Below are positions 11,501 to 20,898 of a DNA stretch of 64,000 bases, one piece after another. The DNA is taken from NCBI RefSeq assembly GCF_026914185.1, contig NC_070564.1, positions 496,001 through 560,000 on the forward strand, read 5' to 3'. How positions within the stretch are numbered: the stretch's first letter is position 1; each line of letters opens with the position of its first letter. The notes under the pieces were generated by a model that did not search any database, was not told the DNA's origin, and saw only the letters and a program-made list of their open reading frames with translations. The DNA is from Puccinia triticina. Lineage: Eukaryota; Basidiomycota; Pucciniomycetes; Pucciniales; Pucciniaceae. The position numbers were made by a program, and so were the translations under genes.

Positions 11501-11908
11501 GCGTTCTCCTGTGGAGCGGGAGATTTGGAACGTATCTGTGGCGTTGTCATAAGCAACAAGCGCGTTAGCTTTTCGCAGAGCTGCCATCAATATCAATGTG
11601 GTTTTAGCCTGCTCACAATACAGTACTTGTCTAATGACAATGACTGAGCCATCGGGCGCCAGGAACTTCAGGGCTCCCACACCTGTGATTGCTGATCCTG
11701 GCCCACTGGTAGCTACAGAAACCGCGATAGGTTTCGGGAGAAGCCAAAAATCATGCAATAATGATTTAGAACCGGTGAAACCGTGGGATGCCCCAGTATC
11801 AAAAATGGCAGTCTCACTCACCAAATCCTCCCCAAGCGCCATCGAATGGAAGCTGAGATTATCCAAGTCGTCAGGCAGACCATTGACCTCCACCATGTGA
11901 GCGGTCAT
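8513..11908 (-). CDS. pol: Copia pol: protease, integrase, reverse transcriptase, RNase H
   Basis: 1131 residues from the first ATG after the gag stop; the frame is open further back to that stop at 11969. In order it has: aspartic protease active site DTGAS (about residue 37); GAG-pre-integrase zinc region (YYHRVFGH..., CPVC near 275-310); integrase catalytic triad in DLMGPF, SDNGGEF and IERFNRT; copia-type RT with FDFVAAYLN and the catalytic LHVDDG; RNase H with FADASWGG, STCHAEYMAL and CDNQSAIK, ending near ADIFTKCMPP. It acts in virus-like particles to copy and integrate the element. No frameshift or stop breaks the domains, so it looks functional. Expression probably requires passing the UGA. 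Confidence 0.95.
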   Translation of the reverse strand: MTAHMVEVNGLPDDLDNLSFHSMALGEDLVSETAIFDTGASHGFTGSKSLLHDFWLLPKPIAVSVATSGPGSAITGVGALKFLAPDGSVIVIRQVLYCEQAKTTLILMAALRKANALVAYDNATDTFQISRSTGERLFNCVFESTKNRWCMPYPLIRADSSRTTQPHNCHMLFSASTPAMESISHSRFISSSPSQSQLSNTPTPVFSPQSLSSAQLSVSDPISATNDNAISILASKAKVPPSDEVFREPLAKATNFSWKADDLTKDEKKLLYYHRVFGHASLRHIRRVIKLKLGNGLPDEIPSGKIHCPVCAISKSTHINPLASTLRTVNRLDVLAADLMGPFQVDSIDGGRYLLTMRDVASGYAFVKVLKQKSEANQHIIDTINRLEQAIGKRVQTLRSDNGGEFANKKLSDFLAEKGIAAEKALPYHHYQNGVIERFNRTIADTGRTVLIDSPLPKEFWSYAFLWATYVLNRLPNKASKDLTPYECLFGRKPQYDSFRVFGSVGYVHIPQEKRKKLDDRAVKGLVIAHLEQSKGWLFWIPKQKSFVSSAMVRFPDEGLPREVVADDISESNNPQLLLAGPSHKLSVDYIMNLLQLGDFSQEIEFTNQELIVDKILSLCQFYAISVPKTFRQAMNSPEKESWSKAIATELSNLEEMRVWVLKLKPEDKKTLGGRWVFATKPATDGDGIRFKARYVAKGFTQVKGEDFNATFAPTATFVSLRLLLVVAAAYGWPAQSFDFVAAYLNSPIDEEVCVKPPEGMKTPPGHALLLKKALYGTRQAARCWWLHLKAVLDKFGYSPSQYDNSLYILRHPDEAGVVWLHVDDGVVTASSPALLKRLEHDLKDFLKIKWSAGLDSIVGLNVKRSNKGFELFQKELVAGILDEHWDGTTTATTPLPTGFNATTDEDGVEADSGRYLSVIGSFSYLAVGTRPDICFAVNYLARFAAKPGVTHWKGIKHLVNYLAGSKDVRLCLFPRADSKPLKTFADASWGGEFSRSSYGVLITFLNCPVLWVSRRQQSVASSTCHAEYMALGVATRQTLWVRHLLRDVLKKDFVGFLFCDNQSAIKVSTDDASNKRTRHTEQDFYITNESLYQKKTALEWISTKEQLADIFTKCMPPESFATLREKIMAG

Positions 11909-11968
11909 CCCCCCTTTTGCCGAAGTCGAAACAGCTGCTCCTTGATTGGAGTTGTGTTGACTGGCTGC

Positions 11969-13411
11969 TCAATGGTTTGGTTGATACCGCGGGCGATAGT
12001 AGTCGGCTAGATTGCGTGCGTGTTCTTGATTCTTGGTGGGGGGGTGGGAAGGCCGTCGAAAATTGGTTCGTGGGAAACGGCTGGAAGCCATCGCTGTTCC
12101 GCTTGGAAGATGGCCGTAGATCGTCCCTACGATGGTGCCGATTGGTCTTCCGTTGCCTCGACTAGCTTGTCCTGTCGTTGGTCTGTCCGGACAATTCTTC
12201 GCATAGTGATTTTCGCCTCCGCACTGCCAACACTTGTGCGCCGTTACTGCATAGAAGTCTAGAGCGTCAACCCACTCTTCTTCTGCTACCTCTGCCAAAA
12301 AAGCAGAGACATCGAAGTCGGTCGGATTGCTGGATGAAACCGCCAGAGCTGCTGGAGGGCTGGGCGAGGTAAATGATGGGCTGGGGGCTGCTTCCAGTTC
12401 GGTGGCGTGTTTGTGTTGGTCCTTGCAGATGTCAAGGGCCAGCATTATCGATTCAAAAGATGGGCATCGTCCCCGCTTGTCATCTTGCACTAGTTGTTCG
12501 ACTCGCAACTCGAACGCCTTTTTGTAATCCGCAGTCGAGTCCATCACCGCCGCCTGTAGGACAAAACCCAGGAACGAATCGACGCCAATGGCCACATTGA
12601 TTGAGGTCCATTCGGCGTACAGGTCTTTCAGGTCGGATGCTATGCCTGCATTGTGTCCGTTGGGATCGATCCTGAATCGTCTGAATTTATTGTAGATGTT
12701 CATTTGCGCCGCTCTCAAAGAAGTTTTGAATTTCGCCAAGAGGTTGCTGTACATCGCAAAACAGGTCGGAAGAGCTTGCATCTCCGCCACCAAGGACTGG
12801 TCAATGCTAGCGATGAGAATAGCTCGACCTATCTTCTCATACGTTGAGTTTGTGCAGACCTCGAAGAAAAAACGTGCGTCCTTGAGATTCAAACGAGCGA
12901 CCTCCGCCATGTTTCGATACCAGTCGCCGAAGTTCGATCCATCCGCCTTGAGGGTGTTGACTGAACGAAACTGGGACTTTGCAGTTTGAATCGCGTGCCC
13001 AACGAGCTTGCTTTGCCGGAGATGAAATTCAGCTTCTTCGAAGTCGCGGATTTCCTTGGCTAACAGCTCATCCCTCTCGTCGTAGCGGGTCTGCCTATGA
13101 TGAGGAGGAGGAGCATTGTTAGTTACACGTGGGTTTGGTATCTGCGGGCTGCTCGGTAGTCTTGGATCCATATGTGGCGGAGGTCCTCGATCATCCGCTT
13201 GCACTGAATCTCTTGGCTTGTTCTGTGTTGCCTTTCCTTTCTGACGACCCTGTGCTCCCGTCGTCTTGGGGCTCGGCGGCATTCGATCCAGATTGGATTG
13301 AAGGAGTGCGATATCCTCCTCCAACCTGGCCCTGTGGGACAGATCGTCAATATGCCAGTTGGATGTGGCGGCCGATTTCAATGTCGATTGCCGGTCTTTG
13401 GTGGGGTCCAT
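11969..13411 (-). CDS. gag: Copia gag (capsid/nucleocapsid)
   Basis: 480 residues. It begins with a charged, disordered N-terminus and continues with a helical capsid-like middle (about residues 130-330). Near the C-terminus is a CCHC zinc knuckle, CWQCGGENHYAKNC, with standard C-x2-C-x4-H-x4-C spacing, for RNA packaging. The frame ends at a UGA (11969-11971) that is in the same frame as pol, with no other stop for the next 1152 codons. Most copia elements use one fused gag-pol frame, so the UGA is either a read-through signal or a single mutation. Confidence 0.9.
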   Translation of the reverse strand: MDPTKDRQSTLKSAATSNWHIDDLSHRARLEEDIALLQSNLDRMPPSPKTTGAQGRQKGKATQNKPRDSVQADDRGPPPHMDPRLPSSPQIPNPRVTNNAPPPHHRQTRYDERDELLAKEIRDFEEAEFHLRQSKLVGHAIQTAKSQFRSVNTLKADGSNFGDWYRNMAEVARLNLKDARFFFEVCTNSTYEKIGRAILIASIDQSLVAEMQALPTCFAMYSNLLAKFKTSLRAAQMNIYNKFRRFRIDPNGHNAGIASDLKDLYAEWTSINVAIGVDSFLGFVLQAAVMDSTADYKKAFELRVEQLVQDDKRGRCPSFESIMLALDICKDQHKHATELEAAPSPSFTSPSPPAALAVSSSNPTDFDVSAFLAEVAEEEWVDALDFYAVTAHKCWQCGGENHYAKNCPDRPTTGQASRGNGRPIGTIVGTIYGHLPSGTAMASSRFPRTNFRRPSHPPTKNQEHARNLADYYRPRYQPNH

Positions 13412-13441
13412 CTGAGACTTCGGGTAGGAAAAAAGGTTCTA

Positions 13442-13660
13442 TGGGAAAGTCGGTCGGAGAATTGATAAAATGAGGTACGGGAAGAGGATTGGTGATGGGA
13501 GATAGGGGAAAAGATCGGAGAAGGAAAGGAAACAAAACTGATGAATAGTGTGGGAAAGTCGGTCGGAGGATTGATAAGAAGGAGGTGTGGAAAGAGAATT
13601 GATGATAGGAGATAGGTGAAAAGATCGGGAAAGGAAAGAAAAATGCTGATGAATATTGGG
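13442..13660 (-). repeat. 109-bp direct repeat in the copia leader
   Basis: A unit starting tgggaaagtcggtcggag occurs at 13442 and again at 13551, with the same order of words (ttgat, gggag/gatag, aaagatcgg, gatgaat) through each. It lies in the roughly 810-base untranslated leader between the 5' LTR and gag, where packaging signals are expected. Confidence 0.75.
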
Positions 13661-14212
13661 CGTAAGGAATTCGATATTTCGGATTGTCGGGAAAGTGACG
13701 ATAGAGTATAGAGAGGAAAATATGAAGATGGGAATGAGAGAGGATTAACAAGGTTAGGGAGAGTGTATAGATGAATATCCGGGGATGGCGAGGACAGAGA
13801 AGTTAAAACAGAATAGAGTATGTGGATTCAGAGGGGATATCGGGTAGATAAGAGAAGAAAAAAAATGGGAGAGTCGGTCCACGTGTCGGAGGTGAGATAA
13901 AAGGTTGGACTTGTCTCCTCCAAAAATCACCAGCTTTCAAGACTGGGCCACAGTCTTGTGTTCGGTAGGATGGCTAGTCCTCCTAGCCTATGAAAATTTT
14001 TGAAAACAAATCCTTACTCTTATAACACCGTCGGAGTCGATTCTGGGCGATTGTTGGAAGCCCGGATTTGACCAAACTGGTTAGGTTAGGGATCGACTTG
14101 GTGATTTGATGAGTAATCGACCTTCTTTCTGATGATTAGTCAGTCGGATAAGCAAGCTAGTTAAGCTTGACGGTCGAAAAACGGGAGTGTGTCGGAAAGA
14201 GTGTAGCGTCAA

Positions 14213-14224
14213 GGGCTCATAACC
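14213..14224 (-). other. Primer-binding site, complementary to the anticodon arm of initiator tRNA-Met
   Basis: Directly after the 5' LTR the element's coding strand reads GGTTATGAGCCC. Its complement, GGGCTCATAACC, is the conserved anticodon stem-loop of eukaryotic initiator tRNA-Met (CAT anticodon). Drosophila copia uses the same kind of internal half-tRNA primer, not the tRNA 3' end. The match is 12 of 12. Confidence 0.85.
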
Positions 14225-14359
14225 TGTTGTGACACGACAGGCTAGGGTGACTCTGAATGGTGATGAATGACAACAACGGCATCCAGGATCTGATCCTGGA
14301 TGCTGAATATCCCGCTACTGCGGCGAGGTTGAGTATGCGTAGCCCCTTGGGCTACAACA
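14225..14359 (-). repeat. 5' LTR of the copia element
   Basis: 135 bp, with no difference by eye from the 3' LTR. It is followed on the plus strand by the target duplication AGTAG. It holds the promoter and start of the retroelement transcript by analogy with other LTRs; no clear TATA box is visible. Confidence 0.95.
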
Positions 14360-14364
14360 AGTAG

Positions 14365-14982
14365 GATCCCAAGCCTCCGGATGCTAGACAGGGGGTGTGG
14401 ATGATGGATGCAGCGGAGTTTGGTGGCTGTCTACGGCGAGCAACGGAAGCGCAGAGAACGGTGTTGGAGCGGCGGTGATGGCGTGCATGGGATGGGAGGA
14501 GGATCTGTTTTATTCTATTGCTGTTGTGTAGTTTTAGCTCTATGTGGGTATGAGATGCGGTGGGAGTTTTCTCACGGGGGGTTTCTTTGTATGGCGGAGG
14601 GAGGAGGAGTTTTCTTTACTTACTTTATTAGGAGGGGGGATTTTGGGGGGGAGGATTGTGGTTTACTGTACGGACTTTACTTCTTCTTTATGATTACGGA
14701 TGCGGATGATGGAATTGTGGTTATTTTATGGCAGTTATTGATATGTTTACTGGTGTTCCGACTCTAACGGAGAGCTCATTGATTTGATATGACTTGAGAA
14801 CAAATCACGCGGTGACTTGACTCAGGGACATAACCCCCAATGAGAAAATGTGTCCTCCCCGTTCGGGAGATCCTCAGGCCGGGGGCTCCCGGCTGTCGGG
14901 GGCTGGATTGGACGGCCTAACCTGCCCCCGATAACCGGGACGCGGCCAGTGGAAAGTCGCGTCGTCGCCATCTGTCAACCAA
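14365..14982. other. Flank of the copia insertion, no gene recognised
   Basis: A G-rich then T-rich stretch that continues the 8.2-kb flank. Short open frames have no recognisable domain. The last 150 bases form the upstream region of the centromeric histone gene. Confidence 0.4.
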
Positions 14983-15014
14983 CCAATCAACCAATCAAAA
15001 AGCACGTCCAATCA
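14983..15014 (+). promoter_or_regulatory. Three CCAATCA boxes upstream of the CENP-A gene
   Basis: CCAATCA occurs at 14983, 14991 and 15008, some 80-110 bases before the ATG at 15093. CCAAT motifs (Hap/NF-Y sites) are typical of histone promoters. A further CCAATCA lies upstream of the H2B gene in this window. Confidence 0.55.
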
Positions 15015-15092
15015 ATCAAAAAGCACGTCGCTCGTCGTCCAACCAAACCCGAAGTCGCGTGGATCTCTCTATACCCACCTTGATCGCACACC

Positions 15093-15834
15093 ATGGCCGT
15101 CGGGGCAAACAAAGTCTCCAAGCAGAAACCCGACAACCCGCCTGGAAAACCCGCCGCCAAAGCAGGAACGACGTCGGCGAAGCAGCCTCGGAAGAGCCTC
15201 GAAAAGAAACGAAGTGATTGAATGTGTCCTGATGATCTTAAATTATTGCAAAACACGTCTAACAATTCTTCTGGAACTTCCTTTTATTAGCCTCGGACGC
15301 AACATCAGCCAGTAAATCGAAAAAACCTCATCGTTACAGACCTGGTACGGTTGCATTACGGGAAATCCGACACTATCAAAAATCCACTGATCTCCTGATG
15401 CGGAAACTTCCCTTTGCGCGACTGGTCAGCAGCTTATTTGTTATTCGCGTTTCTTTTTTGTTGTGGTTTCTGACTTTGAGATTTGCGCGTTTCATGCGTG
15501 TAGGTACGAGAAATCGCGATGGATTTTGCTCTGGCAACGGAAGATGGGGCAGCATTGAGGTGGCAAAGCAGTGCTTTACTTGCCCTGCAAGAAGCAGCCG
15601 AAGCGTCCGTCAACATCCAACATAGTTTCCTTCTTTTTGTTGTTCTGTCAAATCTGCAGCTTATGTTTCTTTATCTTTTGCCCTTATTTCCTTGTTGATC
15701 TCAGGTATTTGGTTCACATCTTTGAAGACACGAATCTCTGCGCCATTCATGCCAAGCGGGTCACAATCATGAAACGGGATATGGAGCTGGCCCGGAGACT
15801 GAGAGGAGGGCCTTGGGCATCGGAGGTGATCTAA
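15093..15834 (+). CDS. CSE4: Centromeric histone H3 variant (CENP-A/Cse4)
   Basis: It replaces H3 in centromeric nucleosomes and founds the kinetochore. Four exons: 15093-15213, 15291-15424, 15504-15604 and 15705-15834. All junctions keep frame and the product is 161 residues. Residues 1-53 form a basic Lys/Pro/Ser tail unlike H3. The histone fold starts at [14 protein letters not shown] (54-67) and includes [26 protein letters not shown] and [25 protein letters not shown] hallmarks are PFARLV (as in Cse4), Trp105 where H3 has Phe, and a loop 1 enlarged by about six residues (95-102, TEDGAA). The C-terminus [10 protein letters not shown] also departs from H3. Two donors (gtcagc, gtccgt) are weak but restore the family consensus exactly. 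The alternative, a canonical H3 gene, is excluded by the loop, the Trp and the tail. Confidence 0.93.
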
Positions 15835-16352
15835 AAGTCCAATCGCTGCTTCAGATCAACTCTTCCTGTATGCGTCGCTTTTTCCATCCATTAATATGTA
15901 CACTTCTATCCATGCTGTCATTCTGTGCAACTCTTACCCTGTCTAATCCGAGTCTACATCACCCCAACTGTGCCTGCGCCCCTGCATCCTGTGATGTGGG
16001 ATCAACGCATATTAATGTTTATGACTGCTAGATGCCTTGATGGTATATGTGAGATCCCCATGGCAGTTGAGGACAGTTATCCACATGTTGGCAAGATTCC
16101 CGCAACAAAGCAGTCCAGGGGAGGGTAGCCTGGCTTCCAGGTAGTGGTCCCTAAATGCAAGCTGGAGCTAGCTGGAGTGTCTACAGTTGTACAGTTTTCT
16201 TGTTTTTGAGGGTCACACTTGCTCTGTGGGAGCCGTGCCTCCGCTTTGGAAAGCTCGCGCGACACTCGAGACCGAACCTGACTCCAAACGACCACGACAA
16301 GAAAGCACATACCAAGCGGATATTCCAGACAGACAACGCCGAGCAGCGGAAG

Positions 16353-17054
16353 ATGAGAGGACGATTAACCGGGTGGTCGGCAGTCCCCAGGGCGCCGGTC
16401 GGACGATCACTACACACGAACAGTCGATCCTCGGATCCAGGACGGTGGGCCAAGTGGGAAGAAGACACGAAGGCCGGGATGGGGCAAGATGACCAGGTCG
16501 GCCCGCCTTGTGCTCGCTCGAACCTCCGCCCGATCCGCTACTCTCCTCGCTTCTCCAGCCCGACGACCACTCCGCCAGGGGGAAGCAGCCAGTCGGACGA
16601 CCGTCGTCGCCATCCATACTCTCTGCACGAGTTCCGGGCCCTGCCGGGGGCGATGCCTAGGCCGTTGAACGAGCTGCGTGAACGGCTTGAAATCGAGGAT
16701 CTTCAGTGGATCATGTTCCGGAACCGGGTCGATAAGCTCAACCAAGCCTTCTGGGAAACTCAATCGACCCGATTCGAAGCCCTCGAGCAGGCCCAGAAAG
16801 ACTCCGTGCTTCTTGCCCAGACCGACCACAACACCCAACAACTACCGCCAGCGTCAGCAGCCAACGACGAACGAGTCAACTCGACCCTCGATCTCTTCTA
16901 TGCCAACTGGCTCGTCGAGCAGAGCGAACGATTCATGCGGTACAACCGGAGATGGTGGAGCCTCCAGCCTGCGTTGCTAAAAGGCGGCTGGCTGGCTCAA
17001 GTCAGGAATCTGAGATGGAAACTGGCTTGCTGGAGATACTCAATCTTACCTTGA
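16353..17054 (+). CDS. COA8: COA8-like (APOPT1 family) mitochondrial cytochrome c oxidase assembly protein
   Basis: A single exon of 233 residues. The ATG at 16353 gives an Arg-rich, acid-poor presequence ending near GRSLHTNSR, typical of matrix import; an ATG at 16155 in the same frame would prepend a segment that looks like untranslated sequence. The C-terminal half carries the family pattern: LRERLE, then LNQAFWETQSTRFE (about 125-140), then LDLFYANWLVEQSERFMRYNRRWW (as FYANWL and YNRRWW, about 180-205), then a short basic end. In other organisms COA8 supports complex IV assembly and protects it from oxidative stress. It lies 518 bp after CENP-A on the same strand and converges with H2B. 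The family assignment rests on motif recall. Confidence 0.72.
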   Translation: MRGRLTGWSAVPRAPVGRSLHTNSRSSDPGRWAKWEEDTKAGMGQDDQVGPPCARSNLRPIRYSPRFSSPTTTPPGGSSQSDDRRRHPYSLHEFRALPGAMPRPLNELRERLEIEDLQWIMFRNRVDKLNQAFWETQSTRFEALEQAQKDSVLLAQTDHNTQQLPPASAANDERVNSTLDLFYANWLVEQSERFMRYNRRWWSLQPALLKGGWLAQVRNLRWKLACWRYSILP

Positions 17055-17578
17055 GAGCTGAACTCCTCCATAGACACAAGATTGAACGATAGACTTCTAA
17101 GACGCAACTGCTCAGAAAATCATCTTGGTATCATTTCATGTAGTAGTAATAGCTCGGAGCCGCATCATTACAATTCTCTTGCGTTTCAAGTATATGAGGA
17201 ACCAAACTATTAAGTGAATTTCGTCCCATCTTTCTTGAGCTCCGGTTTCCCTGTTTCGATGACTTTGAGCGCAGAGGCTGAGCAACCAACGATGTCCTCA
17301 ATGTACGACAAGATGCCGTATTTCCCTCTCAAAGCGACTTCAATGGTACTCTCAATGTAGTTTGTTGCGTGCCAGTGGGAGGATACATAGCGAGACTCAG
17401 AAGCAAGCCGTAATTATCATTTCTGGTTAAGACATAAGGGTTTACTTTGATCGCGCAAGTTTACAACAATCGATAGAGGGTCGATCTTTCATGAAGGAAT
17501 CACAAGACAAAATGGATGAAAGAGAGAAACAGAGCAAACGGAGAGGGCAGAAAAGACAAGGATGCAAGACCGAGGGGA

Positions 17579-18431
<853 letters not shown>

Positions 18432-20102
18432 TCAGACCTCAGACGCGTCCAGCCTCGGCCCCCGCCCAGCCAGCGCGTCTCAGCCGCATCACCAGCCCAC
18501 ACCCCCTTCACCACTGCGCCCCCCCCAGCCAGCCCGGCACCGGCTGGATCACCCACTCCGGGCTAATACGACCGTGGCGGAACGGGTCGCCTGCGCCCTC
18601 TGACCATTCCTTGGAGCGCAAACATCCCAATCTCCTGCCGAGTGCCGCTTCATCGATTCGCTCAGATCCTGGCACTACAGTCGGGTCTAGCTTTCAAAGA
18701 CCATCCCTTCAAATGTATATACATGCCATCTGTCGTGTCATAATCGAGCGTGATAAACAATCCAAGCTTTGTGAGATGTGCAAAATCCTTACCGCACAAG
18801 AGGGGGCTTCACCAGGATTTCAAAGATTTTAGATGCTTGCTTCAGCCATGACTTTGTCCCTGGAGTCCAATTATTGAAATTTGAGGTATAGTCGGTGATT
18901 TACAAGAGGGAAAGTGAGAATTAAAGTGAAATAAGCAATAACGGAAATTGTATAAGAGCAGTGGAAATTTTTTAAGTGGGCTAGATTGGTAGCCATAAAG
19001 CATACCACACCAACACAATACCTTGGCAGGAGTCGCTTGACATCTGGGTTGCATGTACACAGTGACTGTGCCTTGAAGCTTGGTTGAAATAACCTTTGAA
19101 AAAGGCTGGAGTATCACCCAAGCTTCCTTGGAGTTTCTGCATGTCAAGTGCTGGCAGTTTCTAGAGTTTTGATTGTAGTCCAAGGATTATTAATGGTCAT
19201 ACAACCTCCCAGAATATACAAAATTCACCAAATAGGTTTTATGAGCTGTAGTGGGGGTTCCCCTATTTACATGTGAGAGAATGCCAACCAGTACCGGGCA
19301 CTGCCCGCACCTGCCCCACTGCATCTGTTCCACAGAATGATACAGAGCAGATCTACACCAGGAACAGTCACAGCCCATTAGTCAAAAGGTCAGAACAGGG
19401 AAGGATACTGAAGGTGGAATTAACTTCAACTATATTGGTTAATGAAACTAATCAAAGATTTCAGCAACATGGGTATTGAGATTGATTGGAGGAGCTGAAA
19501 TCATGGATGATAGTTATCTTTCCCTGGAAGCATAAACAATCCAGAGGCAGAGATGAGTTTTTTGCTTGGATTGGTTTGAAAGTAATCATCATGTTAGCCT
19601 GGCTGATTTTAAATTCCAATGAGTTATGGGGTAGATTGCCATTGGACGCGCGCAACCAAGAGAAGTCATTCCACAAAGAGGGAGCTGTCAGTCTGTTCAC
19701 AGCTGTGGCCTGTTTGTATTCAAACCTGCATTTCTGTGGTGGGGAGGTAACTATGTCCCTACCACACACCAGGATTTGGTGTGTGGTGGTTAGTTGAGGG
19801 ATGATTTATTTTGGAAGGTGTTTGAGGATTATGCACACATGATTTTTAGTGTGTGGCCAGTGAATATTTGGAAGAAGGGGAAAGGGTTGGTTGCCAATTG
19901 ATTGATCTCATTGAAGGGGGCCTAAGAGATGGCAGATTCCCCCCTTTGGGAGCTTGATGTGGCATTGACAGGGCTGGCTGTTTGCTTGGATTGCTTGCAT
20001 GCAAGACATGAGTTTGGGTGCATGGAATTTGAGGCCTGTAGGCTGGTATTGCATGGTGTGGCACTGAGCAGAGGATGAGGAGGTGAAGTGGCAGGGTATG
20101 AG
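18432..20102. other. Intergenic region, repeats only
   Basis: Short open frames of up to about 100 codons are present, but none has codon texture or a motif I can defend. A partial MITE is noted at about 19010-19172. The rest is AT-rich unique-looking sequence. Confidence 0.4.
19010..19172. mobile_element. Diverged MITE of the CAGTTGACATG family
   Basis: The right end, tttctgcatgtcaagtgc then ggcagtttctagagtttt, matches the right ends at about 50311 and 51035. The interior shares gaagcttggttgaaa and the caagcttcc block. The left end (ttggcaggagtcgcttgac) is degraded. Confidence 0.5.
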
Positions 20103-20465
20103 CAACGGTTGGTAGTTACGTTGCCAATAACAGTAACGCAATGGTAACATAAGAATTTTTCAGCCGTTATTGTTACTGTTATTTGTAACGGCAGTGTCTT
20201 ACCGTAATGCTGCAACATGACAGAAAAATATTGATGTTTGTTACGTTACTGGGGCCTGATAATGGCCAACTTGGGCCCATTACACGTTATCTGGTGGATA
20301 ACGCGCAGTAACAGACTGAAAAAAGAGCCCGTTACATTACGTGTGAGGCCTGCAAAGACCTTGTTACAAATAATGTATTATGTAACGGGGAGCTGCGGGT
20401 AACAAGGGTAGTTATGTTACCCAGATTACGTGAATAATGTAACATAACGTAACTACCCACCGTTG
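20103..20465. mobile_element. GTTAC/GTAAC-dense inverted-repeat element
   Basis: The ends CAACGGTTGGTAGTTACGTT (20103) and AACGTAACTACCCACCGTTG (to 20465) are inverted with one mismatch. The direct repeat GTATGAG (20096-20102 and 20466-20472) flanks them; a preceding G on both sides would make it 8 bp. The 363-bp interior is saturated with GTTAC/GTAAC words. No coding capacity. The end structure (CAA-start, 7-8 bp duplication, dense subterminal words) parallels the hAT-like element at 5395-6589. Confidence 0.7.
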
Positions 20466-20686
20466 GTATGAGTTCAACTTATAGTGTTGGATTGGAGGGC
20501 CTGCTGGTATGTTCTGGGACTATCCATGTGTTGTGTGTGGGAGTGCATGATTGGTGCCAAGAGCTTCACCCAAATTTGGTGCTATGCCAGGGGTGTATTT
20601 AGGTGTCAGGGTTGGGCAGCTCATGGGGTGATGAGCTGGGGCTAAATCTGCTTTGGGCTCTAGTTAAAAAATAAAGAAACCAACTA

Positions 20687-20898
20687 CCAGGAAAGATAAA
20701 CTGTCACTAGACTACAGGTGACATCAGCCTAAGTCCAATGAGCTACCCACCAGCTGCACAGCTGGCTGCATGGACATCCCCCTGTATGAAACAAAGGGGC
20801 CATTGTAGCCTGGTTGTGGTAGCACCAGAGCAGGAACAAAGTGACAGTCATTGTTTCTTGATGTCACCTGATGTCTGGTGACAATTTATCTTTCCTGG
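20687..20898 (+). mobile_element. MITE with CCAGGAAAGATAAA termini, copy 1
   Basis: It starts CCAGGAAAGATAAACTGTCA and ends in the inverted form ..gacaatttatctttcctgg. The interior includes the palindrome cagctgcacagctg. It is about 85-90% identical by eye to the inverted copy at 22686-22900. No clear target duplication. Confidence 0.7.

Larger units (their letters stand above)
8230..14359 (-). mobile_element. Complete Ty1/copia LTR retrotransposon
   Basis: 6130 bp, transcribed leftward. The order is 5' LTR (14225-14359), primer site, gag, protease-integrase-RT-RNase H, polypurine tract, 3' LTR (8230-8364). Integrase before reverse transcriptase defines the copia order. The LTRs are identical by eye over 135 bp and begin TG and end CA. 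The target duplication AGTAG flanks both sides (8225-8229 and 14360-14364). All domains are present with catalytic residues; the only defect is one in-frame UGA between gag and pol. The identical LTRs imply very recent insertion. Confidence 0.95.

Noticed and set aside
16155..16352. Longer N-terminus for the COA8-like protein
   Set aside because: The extra 66 residues lack presequence character, whereas the ATG at 16353 starts a typical one.
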